A model generated the notes under the pieces. It was not told the origin of the DNA. It worked only from the letters and a program-made list of their open reading frames with translations, and did no database searches. A program made the position numbers and the translations under genes. Below, piece after piece: positions 10,117-21,062 of a stretch of DNA of 64,000 nt. The stretch's first letter is position 1, and each line of letters starts with the position of its first letter. The stretch is from Theropithecus gelada (Eukaryota; Chordata; Mammalia; Primates; Cercopithecidae), in contig NC_037682.1 of NCBI RefSeq assembly GCF_003255815.1, forward strand, positions 10,105,121-10,169,120, in the 5' to 3' direction.

Positions 10117-10285
10117 AAAAAAATTAGCCGGGCATGGTGGTGCGTACCTGCTACTCAGGAGGCTGAGGCAGGGGTATCATTTGAACCCAGGAGGCGGAGA
10201 TTGCAGTGAGCCAAGATCACACCACTGCACTCCAGCCTGGAGACAGAGGGGGACTCCGTCAAAAAAAAAAAAAAAATTAATTAAT
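10117..10285 (+). mobile_element. Outer Alu, right part
   Basis: Resumes 'attagccgggcatggtggtg' and runs to the A-tail at about 10261-10277. It completes the Alu begun at 9692. Confidence 0.9.
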
Positions 10286-10395
10286 TAATTGTAGAAAACA
10301 CTTGAGGTCTGAGAGGATGTCATTCTCCTTTAAAGATAATATTTCTTTTCCTTTCCTTTTTTTCAGGTACTGAGGATAATAATGATCTAGAATCA

Positions 10396-10701
10396 TCTCT
10401 TTTTTTTTTTTTTTTTTTGAGACAGTGTCTCACTCTATTGCCCAGGCTGGAGTGCAGGGTCATGATCAGGGCTCACTGCAGTCTCCACCTCCTCGGCTCA
10501 AGCAATCCTACTTCAGTCTCCTGAGTTTCTGGGACCACAGGTGCACACCACTATGCCTGGCTAATTTTTTTAAAATGTTTTTTGTAGAGACCAGGTCTCA
10601 CCATGTTGTCCAGGTTGGTCTCAAACTGCTGGGCTCAAGTGATCCTCCCACCTGGGCCTCCCAAAGTGCTGGGATCAGAGGCATGATTCCACCATGCCCG
10701 G
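10396..10701 (-). mobile_element. Alu (AluJ-like), minus
   Basis: T-tail at 10399-10418. Text such as 'ggctcaagcaatcctacttc' and 'tttttgtagagaccaggtct' is AluJ-like. A perfect 10-bp target duplication, tctagaatca, lies at 10386-10395 and 10702-10711. Confidence 0.9.
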
Positions 10702-10854
10702 TCTAGAATCAGCTTAATATAAATTCAGGACTTCAGATTTTCTGGGCTGTCTAGATGATGAAAAGCTAAGATTACTCTATTTCCTTGGGTGTAGCCCTTT
10801 GGGTCCTAGCCTAAAGTGGGATAGGGTTTACAGGTTCCCATCAGTGATCTTATG

Positions 10855-11146
10855 AAATACATATTTGGTCTTTTCCTGGCACACAACTCTTAAAATCCTT
10901 GGAATCTTCAAAGTGATGAGTATCTTTTGTATGCTGATGAATTCACTGATGGCTGGCAGCCCATATGTAGCTTCAGGGTGGTGGCTGGTCACAATAAAGC
11001 CCAAAGCAGGATTAGATAATCGGGACTTTCATCTTGTCCCCCACCAATCTCCAAGGAAGAGAGAGAGGCTGAAGGTTAGATGGCCAATGACCAATTATTT
11101 AATCAATCATGCCTATGTAATGAAGCTTCCATAAAAACCCCAAAGG
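10855..11146 (+). mobile_element. ERV LTR (MER21-like, tentative), 5' part
   Basis: The sequence reads as an old retroviral LTR: 'atatttggtcttttcctggc', 'tcagggtggtggctggtcac', 'accaattatttaatcaatca', 'gcctatgtaatgaagcttcc'. The same order occurs on the minus strand at 37005-38045. It is interrupted at 11147 by an L1 3' end. The family name is from memory and uncertain. Confidence 0.6.
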
Positions 11147-11515
11147 GAACTACTACTCAGCCATAAAAAGGAATGAATTAATGGCATTCACAGCGACTTG
11201 GATGAGTTTGGAGAAAATTATTCTAAATGAAGTAACTCAGGAATGGAAAACCAAACATCATATGTTCTCGCTGATATGTGGGAGCTAAGCTATGAGGACA
11301 TAAAGGCATAAGAATGGTATAATGGACTTTGGGGATATGGGGAGAAGGGTGGGCAGGGGTGGGATAAAAGACTGCAAATAGGGTGCAGTGTATACTGCTC
11401 GGGTGATGGGTGCACTAAAATCTCACAAATCACCCCTAAAGAACTTACTCATGTAACCAAACACCACCTGTTCCCCAATAACCTATGGACAAATATAAAA
11501 TAAATTAAATAAATA
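11147..11515 (+). mobile_element. 5'-truncated young L1 (L1PA/L1PB type) 3' end
   Basis: Contains the typical end of L1 ORF2 and 3' UTR: 'ctactactcagccataaaaa', 'atgttctcgctgatatgtgg', 'gggtgcactaaaatctcaca', then an A-rich tail. Target duplication of 14 bp with two changes at 11133-11146 and 11516-11529 (aaaaaccccaaagg / aaaaacccagaagg). It splits an older LTR and cannot retrotranspose. Confidence 0.85.
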
Positions 11516-11529
11516 AAAAACCCAGAAGG

Positions 11530-11960
11530 ACTTGGTTCTGGGAGCTTCTGGATAACTGAACACAGGGAGGTTCCTGGAGGGTGGCGCACCTGGAGAGGGA
11601 AACACGCCCCTTCCCCATACCTCACCCTATGCATTTCTTCATCTATATACTTCGTAACATCCTTTATAATAAACTGGTAAAAGTAAATGTTTCCTTAAGT
11701 TCTGTGACTCACTCCAGCAGATCAATCACACCCAAAAAGGGGGTCATAGGAACCCCCATTTATAGCTGGTGGGTCAGAAGCACAGATGGAACAACCTGGG
11801 GCTTTCAATGAGCACTGGAAGTGGGGACAGCCTTGTGGGACTGAGCACTCAGCCTGTGGGATCCGACGCTATCTCCAGGTAGACAGCATCAGAATTGAAT
11901 TGGAGGATGCTTAGCTGGTGTCCTCTGCAAAGTCGATTGATTGCTTGGTGTGTGGGGGAA
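11530..11960 (+). mobile_element. ERV LTR (MER21-like, tentative), 3' part
   Basis: Continues the LTR: 'tttataataaactggtaa' (poly(A) signal region), 'aagcacagatggaacaacct', 'gtgggactgagcactcag', 'ctatctccaggtagacagca'. The end is fixed by alignment with the minus-strand relative at 37005. No retroviral internal region follows, so it is probably a solo LTR. Confidence 0.6.
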
Positions 11961-12950
11961 AAGAGCAAGCAGATCAATCAAGAAGTATTGCTTGTTGATT
12001 ATTGAGTGAGAGAATAGGAAAAGCACTTTTGTTGGTTTCTGGTTGTTCTTTTTCCTATGTCCTCAGACCACCCTTTCCAGGCACTCTGACTTTTGTCCCC
12101 TTAGCCTGAAGGGGCTATGAAAAACAGGGCCCATCTTTTCAGGTATCTCATTGGGATGGGAAACTATCCTCAGAGCAAAGCGGCTCTGAGTACTGGAAAG
12201 CATGTGGCAATATGGAGGTAGACTGGTTACCTAGAAAAGATTGATCAAATAAGCAAAATGTTGAGGAAAGTGGAAGCCAGATTTCTCACTGCCAGAGAAG
12301 TTACAGACACAGAAAAGGAGGAAACTGGAATGAACTCTGTGTGTTAGATTATAATTGGAGGGATGTACTAATGGTTTTCAATACTTATGGACAGATACAG
12401 AAATGAATATAGATATAAATGTGTGTATACATACATGTGTTGCTAGCTTTATCCACCGAGAAGTCCTGGGTGCAATAACACCCTGGCAGCAATGAGCATG
12501 CCCAGCACTCAAATCTTGGTTTCTAAATACCATTCTCCCCTAAAAGCAATCAGGATTTACTGGGAAAATGGCTGATTCCAGGGTTGAGGTAGGAAAAGCA
12601 TAAGATGAACCTATAACATCTTTTGTGCCAGAAAGTGAGCATATGCTCAAAAATTGATGGAGATGAATTAAAAGGACAGAAGAGCCAGCTCTAAAGGGGT
12701 CCCGCTGGTTCTGACATAATTTGAACCCCAAAGTAGATAATAATAACATATCATAACCCATTTGATAAAACAGAAAGCCGTATAGATGCCAATGAATGAA
12801 TACATAAATGAGAAGAAAAAACTTTTCTTACAACAAAATGCCAACTAATAAACGTGGAAGAAATTATAGAATTAGGAAAGTTACCATTTGACAATCATCA
12901 TAGCTATTAGTAATTTAACCAAGAAGTATTAGTAGATGTTAATGCTGAGG
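11961..12950. other. Single-copy stretch, no gene seen
   Basis: No open frame or repeat I can support. Composition is moderately AT-rich. Confidence 0.45.
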
Positions 12951-13640
12951 GGTGAAAGTTTGAACAGGCAGGAATGTTTACATGGTTTCGAGGTACTTCT
13001 CTACAAAACACTTGTTAAATACAAAGGGAAAAATAATAACTTTACAGTGGAGACACCTGGCAGATACCATTTTAGCCAAGTGACCAAAGTCACAGTCAAA
13101 GCATGACGTCCCATCACCAGTCATAGGATAAATCTATGTTGTGTTCTCTCTGATAGGATACAATGGAAAGAACACAGCCCAACTCCCTGATAGTCCTGCC
13201 AAAAATGCGTAACCTGAATCTAATCAAAAGGAAGCATCAGACAAATCCTACTTGAGGAACATTCTACAAAATAACTGATCTGTGCTTTTCAAAAGCGTCA
13301 CGGTCATACAAGTCAAGAAAAGACAGAGAAACTGTCGGATTGAAGGAGACTGAAGAGACATGTCAACTAAACACAACTTGTGACCCAAGATGAGACCCTG
13401 TTGGTACAAAGGATGTTCCTGAGAAATTGCCAAAACATGAATGCAGGATTCTGCTGATTCGATGGTAGTAGTGTGTGAGTGTTGATCTCCTGATGTTGAT
13501 GTTGCCTTTCTATGCAGGAGACTGTCCTTGTTGTAGGTGGTACACCCTAAAGGATTTGAGATAATGGGTATCAGGCTGGTAGTTAATTCTCAAGTGGTTC
13601 AGAAGGGAAAAAATGCTATTTGTACTCTTCTTACAATTTT
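12951..13640 (+). mobile_element. Old L1M 3' region
   Basis: Phrases such as 'gacacctggcagataccatt', 'aacctgaatctaatcaaaag', 'cattctacaaaataactgat' and 'gagacatgtcaactaaacac' match the 3' UTR of old L1M elements as I know them. Heavily mutated, non-coding; boundaries are approximate. Confidence 0.55.
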
Positions 13641-13644
13641 CTTT

Positions 13645-13786
13645 TTTAAAATTTTTTTATTTTATAGAGATGAGGTCTCACTATGTTGCCCAGGCTGGTC
13701 TTGAGCGCCCAAGATCAAGTGATCCTCCCACCTCAGCCTCCCAAAATGCTAGGATTACAGGGGTGAGCTACCTCACCTAGCCCAAA
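13645..13786 (-). mobile_element. Alu monomer fragment, minus
   Basis: Only one Alu arm is present: 'gatgaggtctcactatgttg' through 'gctaggattacaggggtgag'. It is a free left-arm type monomer or a truncated AluJ. Confidence 0.8.
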
Positions 13787-14397
13787 TTTCTATACATATA
13801 AAATCATTTCAAAATTAAAATTATATTTAGCTCTAAAAATATGAAATAATAGCAAAGAAACTGGTTAGAACATAGACATCTAAATATTGACTATGAAGCA
13901 ATAATAATAATGTCTAATTTTAGGGATTAAAAATTATAAAAGTGAAGACAACAGTAGTATGTATAAGTTAGATGGGTTATTTAAGCACTAAAGCATTGTA
14001 AGGTCCTTAATTAAGAGAATGAAGATATTGATTAAATTTAGATTTTGTTAATTTAAGTATACATATGAAAAAAAATCTATGGTTGCCACAGAAAGAATAA
14101 ACAAACAATAGGAAAAACAAAAGTTAGTTCAAACGAAGGCAAGAAAGGGGAAGGAAGGAAAAAGCAGAACCAAAATAAGATGGTCACAAGAAGTCCAGGC
14201 AGATGGAAACACAAAGCAAACATGAGTAGTAATATTAATATGAGAAAAAGTGGAATTGAAGGTTAAAGCACTAACTAGAAAAAAAATGGACATTACATAA
14301 TGATAAAAGCCACCATTTATGAAGAAAGTAGACCTGTGTCCACACAACAGTGCCACAGATAGACATAAACAAAAGCTATTCTAAATTGTAGGAGACT

Positions 14398-14605
14398 CCA
14401 GCCTGACCAACATGGTGAAATCCCATTCTACTAAAAATACAAAAATTAGTCAGGTGTGGTGACACATAAATCCCAGCATCTCAGGAGGCTGAGGCAGGAG
14501 AATCGTTTGAACCCAGGAGGCAGAGGTTGCAGTGAGCTGAGATTGAGCCACTGCACTGCAGCCTGGGTGACAGAGCGAGACGCCAAAAAAAAAAAAAAGA
14601 AAAAG
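14398..14605 (+). mobile_element. 5'-truncated Alu with target duplication
   Basis: Begins inside the left monomer ('ccagcctgaccaacatggtg') and ends in an A-tail. Target duplication of 15 bp with one change at 14383-14397 and 14606-14620, so the truncation happened during insertion. Confidence 0.9.
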
Positions 14606-14641
14606 AAATAGTAGGAGACTTTGATTAAAATATAGACCCAT

Positions 14642-14937
14642 GACCAGGCACAGTGGCTCATGCCTGTAATCCTAGCATTTTGGGAGGCTAAGGCAAGCAG
14701 ATCTCCTGAGGTCGGGAGTTCAAGACCAGACTAATCAACATGGTGGAACACTGTCTCTACTAAAAATACAAAAATTAGCCAGATGTGGTGGCGGGCACCT
14801 GTAGTCCCAGCTACTTGGGAGGTTGAGGCATGAGAGTAGCTTGAACCCAGGAGGCCAAGTTGCAGTGAGCCAAGATCACGCCACTGCACTCCAACCTGGG
14901 TAACAGACCGAGACCCTACCTTGGAGGAAAAAAAAAG
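14642..14937 (+). mobile_element. Alu, plus
   Basis: Full-length, 'gaccaggcacagtggctcat' to a short A-tail. It is followed directly by a TG/TA-rich tract at 14939-15020. Confidence 0.9.
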
Positions 14938-14938
14938 A

Positions 14939-15020
14939 TGCACACACATATATGTATGTGTATATATTTATGTATGTGTACACGTATACACATATTAATA
15001 TGTGTAAACACACATATACA
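14939..15020 (+). repeat. Degenerate TATG/TACA microsatellite
   Basis: Alternating purine-pyrimidine text (cacacatatatgtatgtgta and similar) seeded at an Alu tail. Confidence 0.85.
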
Positions 15021-15149
15021 AGTATAGTGGGAAATGTCAATATATACAATAAGATACACTAAAATCTTCATACTTAATAAAAATTTTTTCAAGTCCATGG
15101 AACACATTGCTGTTCTGAGCCATAAAGAAATCCTTGAAAATATTTTTAA

Positions 15150-15466
15150 TTTTTTTAAATTTTTTTATTTAATTTTTATTTTTTTAGACAGCGTCTCACT
15201 CTGTCACCCAGGCTGGAGTGCAGTGGCATGATCTTGGCTCACTGCAACTCCACCTCCCGGGTTCAAGAAATTCTCCTGCCTCAGCTCCCAAGTAGCTGGG
15301 ATTACAGGCATGCACCACTACACCCATCTAATTTTTGTATTTTTAGTAAAGATAGGGTCTCGCCATGTTGGCCAGGCTGGCCTCCAACTCCTGAACTCGA
15401 GTGATCCGCCCCCGACTCGGCCTCCCAAGGTGCTGGGATTACAGGTGTGAGCCACTGTGCCCAGCC
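15150..15466 (-). mobile_element. Alu, minus
   Basis: Full-length reverse Alu ending 'cactgtgcccagcc'. Target duplication gaaaatatttttaa / gagaatatttttaa at 15136-15149 and 15467-15480. Confidence 0.9.
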
Positions 15467-15865
15467 GAGAATATTTTTAAAACAGGCTTTACCAGCACAT
15501 CCTCTAAACATAATCCAAAACAATTAGGAATAATTATTACAGAGATGACCCAAAAATGTTTACAACTTCAAAATTAAGAGACATATTCCTAGCTTACACC
15601 TAGCTCAAATAGGAAGTTTTAAAAAATCAATGGCATACTATCCTGAAAATAATAATAATAATAATAAAAACAGGACATTTCATCCCGAAATCTATGTGAA
15701 TCCTCAAAAACCAATACTCGCAGGAAATGTTAGCACTTTAAAATGCTTTCGTTATTAAAGTAGGAAGATGAAAAATAAAAGAACTAGTATCTTGTACTCA
15801 TCCTAAGAAATTAGGAAAGGAAAACGAAATTATTCAAAAGAAATCAAGAAAAGCAACCGAACCAA

Positions 15866-17078
15866 CACAAACGTCACATGGATGGAAGGGAGGAGTTGGT
15901 CTGTGCCACAGATGGGCGCTGTGATCAGACGATGTTTCCTGAAGACACTGCTCAAACTGGAGAGTGTTCTAGAGAGAGGGTGTGGTGGGTGCAGGAAACT
16001 ACAGCCTGCTGTCATGGCCAGGCAAGCCACACCCCCGTGATGGGGGCCGAGAGGAGCCCCAGTGGGCAGCGTGGGGACTGGATGGCCATTGGGAAAGGGA
16101 GGCTCCTGGAGAATCAGATTCCGTGGGACTCAGGTGGGATCCCTCAGAGGATGCCCTCAGAGCCACAGGTGTTGTTCGGCAGTCACTGATTGGCACATAG
16201 ACGGCTGCAGGTGTGGAACAGGCCACTTGCAGAAGCGCGGGAACAGGCCGGTCGGTTCATCTGAGCAACAGGAGGGTGTGTGCCCTCTGGCACGTGGTCT
16301 CCAAAAACACAACGTCCTGGCCAGAGTGAAACTGAGACCCAAGCACCGTTTATGAAAAGGCATGGCTCTCTGGATGCACTTATCAGGCATCCACAGGCAT
16401 AGGTCCAGAAACTGTCAGTGTGAGCACAAAGGAAGACGAAGGACCACGAACCCAGCATCAACACGCCACTGGCGAGCTGACAGAAAGAAGGACGGACAGA
16501 GGAACAAGGAACTTTCCCGTGACCCCGAGACCTGGGGGCCACAGGTTTGCTGTAAGTGGGTTTGGCCCCTCCTGCGTGGGGGGCAGGGGAAGTCCCTGCT
16601 GCACGGGGTGAACACAGGGTAAGGGTGTTGGGTTGGTCTCCACTGAGGCTGCTCAGAAGGGAGTTCCATTCATTTTTCCCTGGTAACATCCGCAGGGTCC
16701 TTCTCCACCAGCACACAGCTCCCCACTGCGTGGTCCTGTTCTTGAACTGATGGCCTAACACCAGCAACGCCTCTCAGTCCTGAGACCCTCCTCTGGCTGG
16801 GAGCCACGGTATCCATGGCAACCATGGCTGACACAGAGGAGGATGCGGACGTCCTGGGAAACAAAGCCACATCTGAGTGAAAAGCTCAGAGGTGCGGGTA
16901 CTGGGGTACAGCGCGTGTGGGGCGCCCCCACGTGGTCAATCAGGATAGAGGCGCAAGCGTGTCCCGCAGCGGGTGTAGAAAACTGGCCCAAGCCGGAGTG
17001 TCCAGAGGACCATGCCTAAGGAAATGAGTTTGTCACATTGCAGACCCCTCTCTCGCACCTCCCTGGCTTCTGACAGTG
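15866..17078. other. Single-copy, moderately GC-rich stretch; no gene assigned
   Basis: Open frames exist on both strands at the same place (for example 16183-16767 minus and 16362-16622 plus), which is expected for this composition. No recognisable protein is encoded. Confidence 0.45.
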
Positions 17079-17276
17079 ACCCTCTTCATCCCCTCTTCAT
17101 CCTGTACCTGTACTGGGACCCTCTTCACCCCGTGTCCGTGCGGGACCCTCTTCACCCCGTGTCCGTGCGGGACCCTCTTCACCCCGTGTCCGTGCGGGAC
17201 CCTCTTCATCCCGTGTCCGTGCGGGACCCTCTTCATCCCGTGTCCGTGCGGGACCCTCTTCATCCCGTGTCTGTGC
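17079..17276 (+). repeat. 27-bp minisatellite, six clean copies
   Basis: Unit gggaccctcttcaccccgtg + tccgtgc starts at 17115, 17142, 17169, 17196, 17223 and 17250. The first three copies have 'cacccc', the last three 'catccc', and the last also has 'tctgtgc'. A degenerate partial copy precedes at 17079-17114. 27 is a multiple of 3, so it reads as a 9-residue peptide repeat on either strand; I do not consider that coding. Confidence 0.95.
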
Positions 17277-17759
17277 TGGGACTCGCTATTCTGTTGGGCC
17301 CAGGGAACACAGGGATGAGTTAGGCTCAGCAGCCCCTTCTTTCTAGGAGTGTGTATGACATCTGAGTGAGTGAGTCTAGCTATTGGAGTTACATCATTCA
17401 ACTAGTGATTTAATATAATATTTTATGGTAAAACAAAAGCATACTATCTGTAGAGTAGAATTAATAATTTACTGGAATTTTTAAGGTCAAACAGAGACTT
17501 TCAAGAACTTTTACACCCAGTTGGGTCATTTTCCACCCCTCTGTACCCCCAGGGACCCGCATTTCCCTCTTCTGTGTTGGGGATGCTTCGGTGCAAATGT
17601 TTGAAAACTATGTCCCGGCTCTTGAATCAGAAAGATTCTGCCTTTGACATAAGAATTTGGAGGAGCGCAAACGTTCGTCCATAGCATCATTTCATCTCTC
17701 TAAGTCTATTTCTCATCAAAAAGTGGCGATTTAAGTCTATATACCCACAAGGCAAAGAA
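17277..17759. other. Single-copy stretch, no gene seen
   Basis: Nothing recognisable. It grades into an old repeat at about 17760. Confidence 0.4.
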
Positions 17760-17930
17760 ACCCGAAATGCATTCCTGAACCTGTTAGGCCTCTCGGATTA
17801 CAGTTGCTGCTCATCATTCACAATAGTTACATTCTGTAAGGTCCCCTCAAAGACTAAACTAGAGCTAGTGGATACTGAATTATTGCTCTTAGGGAAACTT
17901 GGAGTCAGGGTCCTGTGAGACTCTGGTCAC

Positions 17931-18236
17931 TTTTTTTTTTTTTTTTTTTTTTTTAAAGACAGAATCTGGCTCTTTCGCCCAGGCCGGTGTGAAGTGGTGT
18001 GATCTTGGCTCACTGCAACCTCTGCCCTCCAGGGTCAAGTGATTCTCCTGCCTCAGCCTCCCAAGTAGCTGGGATTACAGGTATATGCCACCACGTCTGG
18101 CTAATTTTTGTATTTTTAGTAGAGATGGGGTTTTGCCATGTTGGCCAGGCTGGTCTCGAACTCCTGACCTCAAGTGATTCACCCACCTCGGCCTCCCAAA
18201 GTGCTGGGATTACAGATGTGAGCCACCATGCCCAGC
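17931..18236 (-). mobile_element. Alu, minus
   Basis: 23-bp T tail, both monomers, end 'ccatgcccagc'. Target duplication ctctggtcac / ctctagtcac at 17921-17930 and 18237-18246. Confidence 0.9.
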
Positions 18237-18654
18237 CTCTAGTCACATTTATTAATCTATGAATAAACAATTCTCCTTTATGTGTGTTTCCGTTTAAATA
18301 TACCTCACTTCGTGTCTATTGCTGATTAATTATCTCACGCCTGCACGAAGTGTATCTAACACATGTGTTTTCTCCATGGGGCAGGTCACTGCCTTCTTGC
18401 GCTTGGAACATCAGATAGCACTTTGGTGCTATGCTGGAGCTAGAGCCATTTCAAACAACAAAATCGCCGAGAAGAAACATGAAAATGCAAAACCACAGTA
18501 CCAAATAGACTTCGAAAAAGACATTTGTTTATGATATAAGAGCTGAAGCAAGACGGCAGTTCCTTGTTCAGCCTCAACTGGAAACCTGCATTCAAAGCCT
18601 TTTTTTTTTTTTGCCACTGGGTCTGTCCATAAATGAACTCAAAAGGCCCTGACT

Positions 18655-18953
18655 GGCCAGGTGTGGTGGTTCATGCCTGTAATCCCAGCACTTTGGGAGG
18701 CGGAGGAGGGTGGATCACGAAGTCAGGAGATCGAGACCACCCTGGCTAACACTGTCTCTAATAAAAATACAAAAACAAAATCAGCTGGGTGTGGTGGCAC
18801 ACGCCTGTAGTCCCAGCTACTCGGGAGGCTGAGGTGGGAGAATGGCGTGAACTCAGGAGAGGTTGAGCTTGCAGTGAGCTGAGTTCATGCCATGCACTTC
18901 AGCCTGGGTGACAGAGCAAGATTCCATCTCAAAAAAAAAAAAAAAAAAAAAAA
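18655..18953 (+). mobile_element. Alu (AluY-like), plus
   Basis: 'ggccaggtgtggtggttcat' to a 29-bp A tail. Flanks aaggccctga / aagaccctga at 18643-18652 and 18954-18963. Confidence 0.9.
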
Positions 18954-19045
18954 AAGACCCTGAGTGTTGATTTTGGGTTTACAAATACATTTTAGCAAGT
19001 AGGCAGATTTGCAAATACAGAATCCGCATATAACTAGGGTGAGGA

Positions 19046-20295
19046 TGACCCGTCTGTGCAGCTCGGGTCCCTGTGACCCTGTAACAGGCTGTCATCTGTT
19101 TGGGTCACTGAATATTTCACAGTTGTTGGATGTGGGGCATGAGGGGGGTCTTGTGGGGCTCACTCTGCACAGGCTTGCCCCAGCCTCCTCTCAGTCTTGG
19201 CAAAGCCATGCTGGAACACTGAGAACTTGATTTTTCTTTTCTCTGAAAATAATATTTCTACATTGGGGTGATCTTCAATCGCAGGTCTTCACTCTGCTAT
19301 TTTCTCTCCAATGAGAAAAAAACGAAGTTCACCACCGGGGCCTGTGCCCATTTGTGGACCAGGGATATTGGCCCCCAATGCCTTGGAACATCGTGGCTCT
19401 CCAGTCAGGGCAGAGAGAGCGTGCCAGCCATGTCCCTGCCCCCAACTCACCCATCCCCTGCCCAAGCTCCGGCCATCACTGCTCTCTGAGGGTGGCTGAG
19501 GCCCAGAGCTTCTTCTAAACAGCTTGCTTCTGGGACCCTCCTCTGATAATTCCTCACAGCAGCACCAGCTACAAAATGTGCGGGTTCTGGTGCAAAATGA
19601 AAACACAGGCCTTTAATTCAGAACTAGTAAGAATTTCAAGCTGGTGGTTGGAAAGCATTGGAACAAGCTTGGACCCTTCTAAGTGGCCACACAAACCCAT
19701 GAAGCCTGCCCTGCCTCAGAGCCCCAGGTCCTTTTCCTCCCCTCCTCCCACACCATCCTGGTGGTCCTTGCTGCCTTAGGCAAGGCCCTGTGTCCATTTT
19801 GCAGGGCAGTGGCCTGTGTCTACCTACTAAAGGCATTCCTGGCAGGAGGAGAGCTGTGAGTCCTGGCCCAGTGGGCATAGCCCCAAAAAGGAGCTTGACC
19901 CGTGGTCTGGCCAAGTACATCCACAGAGAGACTTGGGGTGGTCCCATGGGGTTCATGACTAAAGCTGTGCTCAAGGAGTCAGCTGGGTGGGGAAGGAGCA
20001 CCCACGAAGTGCTGAAAACACTGGGCAGGGTGCCACAGGGTGAAGGGAGGTGGATTCGGCCAACAGACGTGTTGAGCTCTATGCGTCTGCTGGTGCTGTC
20101 CACGGAGCTGGCAACTCAAAGATCAATAAACATGGTCCCTTTAGAGGAACAGGGAGTCACTGGGAGGCACAAACCCATAAATGAATGATTACAACAAAAT
20201 ATAATAAGATCAACATGGAAGTGTGTACAGGAGGGGGTTCTGACTCCCTCCCTTCCCTCCCCATCCTGCCCTGGCCCCCAGAGGCCACTCCGCAG
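19046..20295. other. Single-copy stretch, no gene assigned
   Basis: Overlapping frames on both strands (19636-20103 minus, 19790-20188 plus) encode nothing recognisable. Confidence 0.45.
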
Positions 20296-20418
20296 GTGGC
20301 AGATGGTGGACTTCTCAGCCTCCATAATTGCGTGAATCAATTCCCATCGTAAATCTCCTCTTATGTCTCTATGTAGCCTATGGGTTCTGTTTCTCTGGAA
20401 AACTGTGACTAATACGCT
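20296..20418 (+). mobile_element. STR-tailed repeat family, copy 3 (3' end only)
   Basis: 'gcagatggtggacttctcag', 'cctccataattgcgtgaatc', 'cctatgggttctgtttctct' then 'ggaaaactgtgactaatacg'. Same 3' end as the copy at 3812-4498, but without a TATC expansion. Confidence 0.65.
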
Positions 20419-20770
20419 TCTGATACTCTATTTCTTTCAATCGTGAGTAGGAGCTGTTGGCTACACTGAAGTTCCCTCAGACGTCTGCATGTGTGACTGT
20501 CAGTGTAACCCATCAGTCACAGGGCTCCACGTGGCCCAGTCACTGCTTGATGTAGAACTGAAGGAAATGGCAGCCAGATTCTAGAAGCCACAATGATTCA
20601 CAGAGGGCTTTGCCTCAAAGGCTACCCATAAATCCGGTGTAGGCTTCTCTTCCCCATCTCAAAGTTTCCCAGGCACAGAAGTTGCTGAAACCTCTCCACC
20701 CCTCCCCTCATTGATATCCCCCACCCACCAGGGGAAACCCCAAACCTTTCTGCAGCCAAAAATGACTCTT
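20419..20770. other. Single-copy stretch
   Basis: No gene or repeat recognised. Confidence 0.4.
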
Positions 20771-21062
20771 GGCTGGGCATGGTGACTCACGCCTGTGATC
20801 CCAGCACTTTGGGAGGCCGAGGCGGGCAGATCTCCTGAGGTTGGGAGTTTGAGACCAGCTGGGCCAACATGGCAAAACCCCTTCTCTACTAAAAATACAA
20901 AAAAAGTTAGCTGGGAGTGGTGGTGGGCACCTGTAATCTCAGCTACTCAGGAGACTGAGGCATGAGAACTGCTTGAACCCAGGAGGTGGGAGTTGCAGTG
21001 AGCTGAGATCGTGCCACCGCACTCCAGCCTGGGCAACAGGGTGAGACTCCACCTCAAAAACA
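20771..21062 (+). mobile_element. Alu, plus
   Basis: 'ggctgggcatggtgactcac' to 'gactccacctcaaaaacaaa'. Very short tail. A short duplication around 'gactct' flanks it. Confidence 0.9.

Larger units (their letters stand above)
14240..15865 (+). mobile_element. Old L1 ORF2 remnant, interrupted by three Alus
   Basis: ORF2-like blocks occur in order: 'gacattacataatgataaaa', 'agtaggagactttgatta', 'catggaacacattgctgttc' with 'gccataaagaaatccttgaa', and 'ttcaaaagaaatcaagaaaa' near the end. Frameshifts and stops are abundant, so it encodes nothing. Alus at 14398, 14642 and 15150 cut it. The AT-rich stretch at 13787-14239 may belong to the same element. Confidence 0.6.
17760..19045 (+). mobile_element. 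Unassigned old interspersed repeat split by two Alus
   Basis: Recurrent mammalian text: 'cattcacaatagttacattc', 'gaattattgctcttagggaa', 'tttatgtgtgtttccgttta', 'cataaatgaactcaaaaggc', 'ttgcaaatacagaatccgca'. I recognise it as a dispersed repeat but cannot name it. The frame at 18319-18534 lies in it and is not a gene. Confidence 0.45.

Noticed and set aside
16183..16767. 194-codon minus frame in GC-rich unique sequence
   Set aside because: Overlapping frames on the opposite strand, no recognisable motif, no splice or promoter context.
17012..17401. Peptide repeat (9 residues, six copies) as a coding minisatellite
   Set aside because: Open on both strands because 27 is divisible by 3; no exon signals or recognisable flanking protein.
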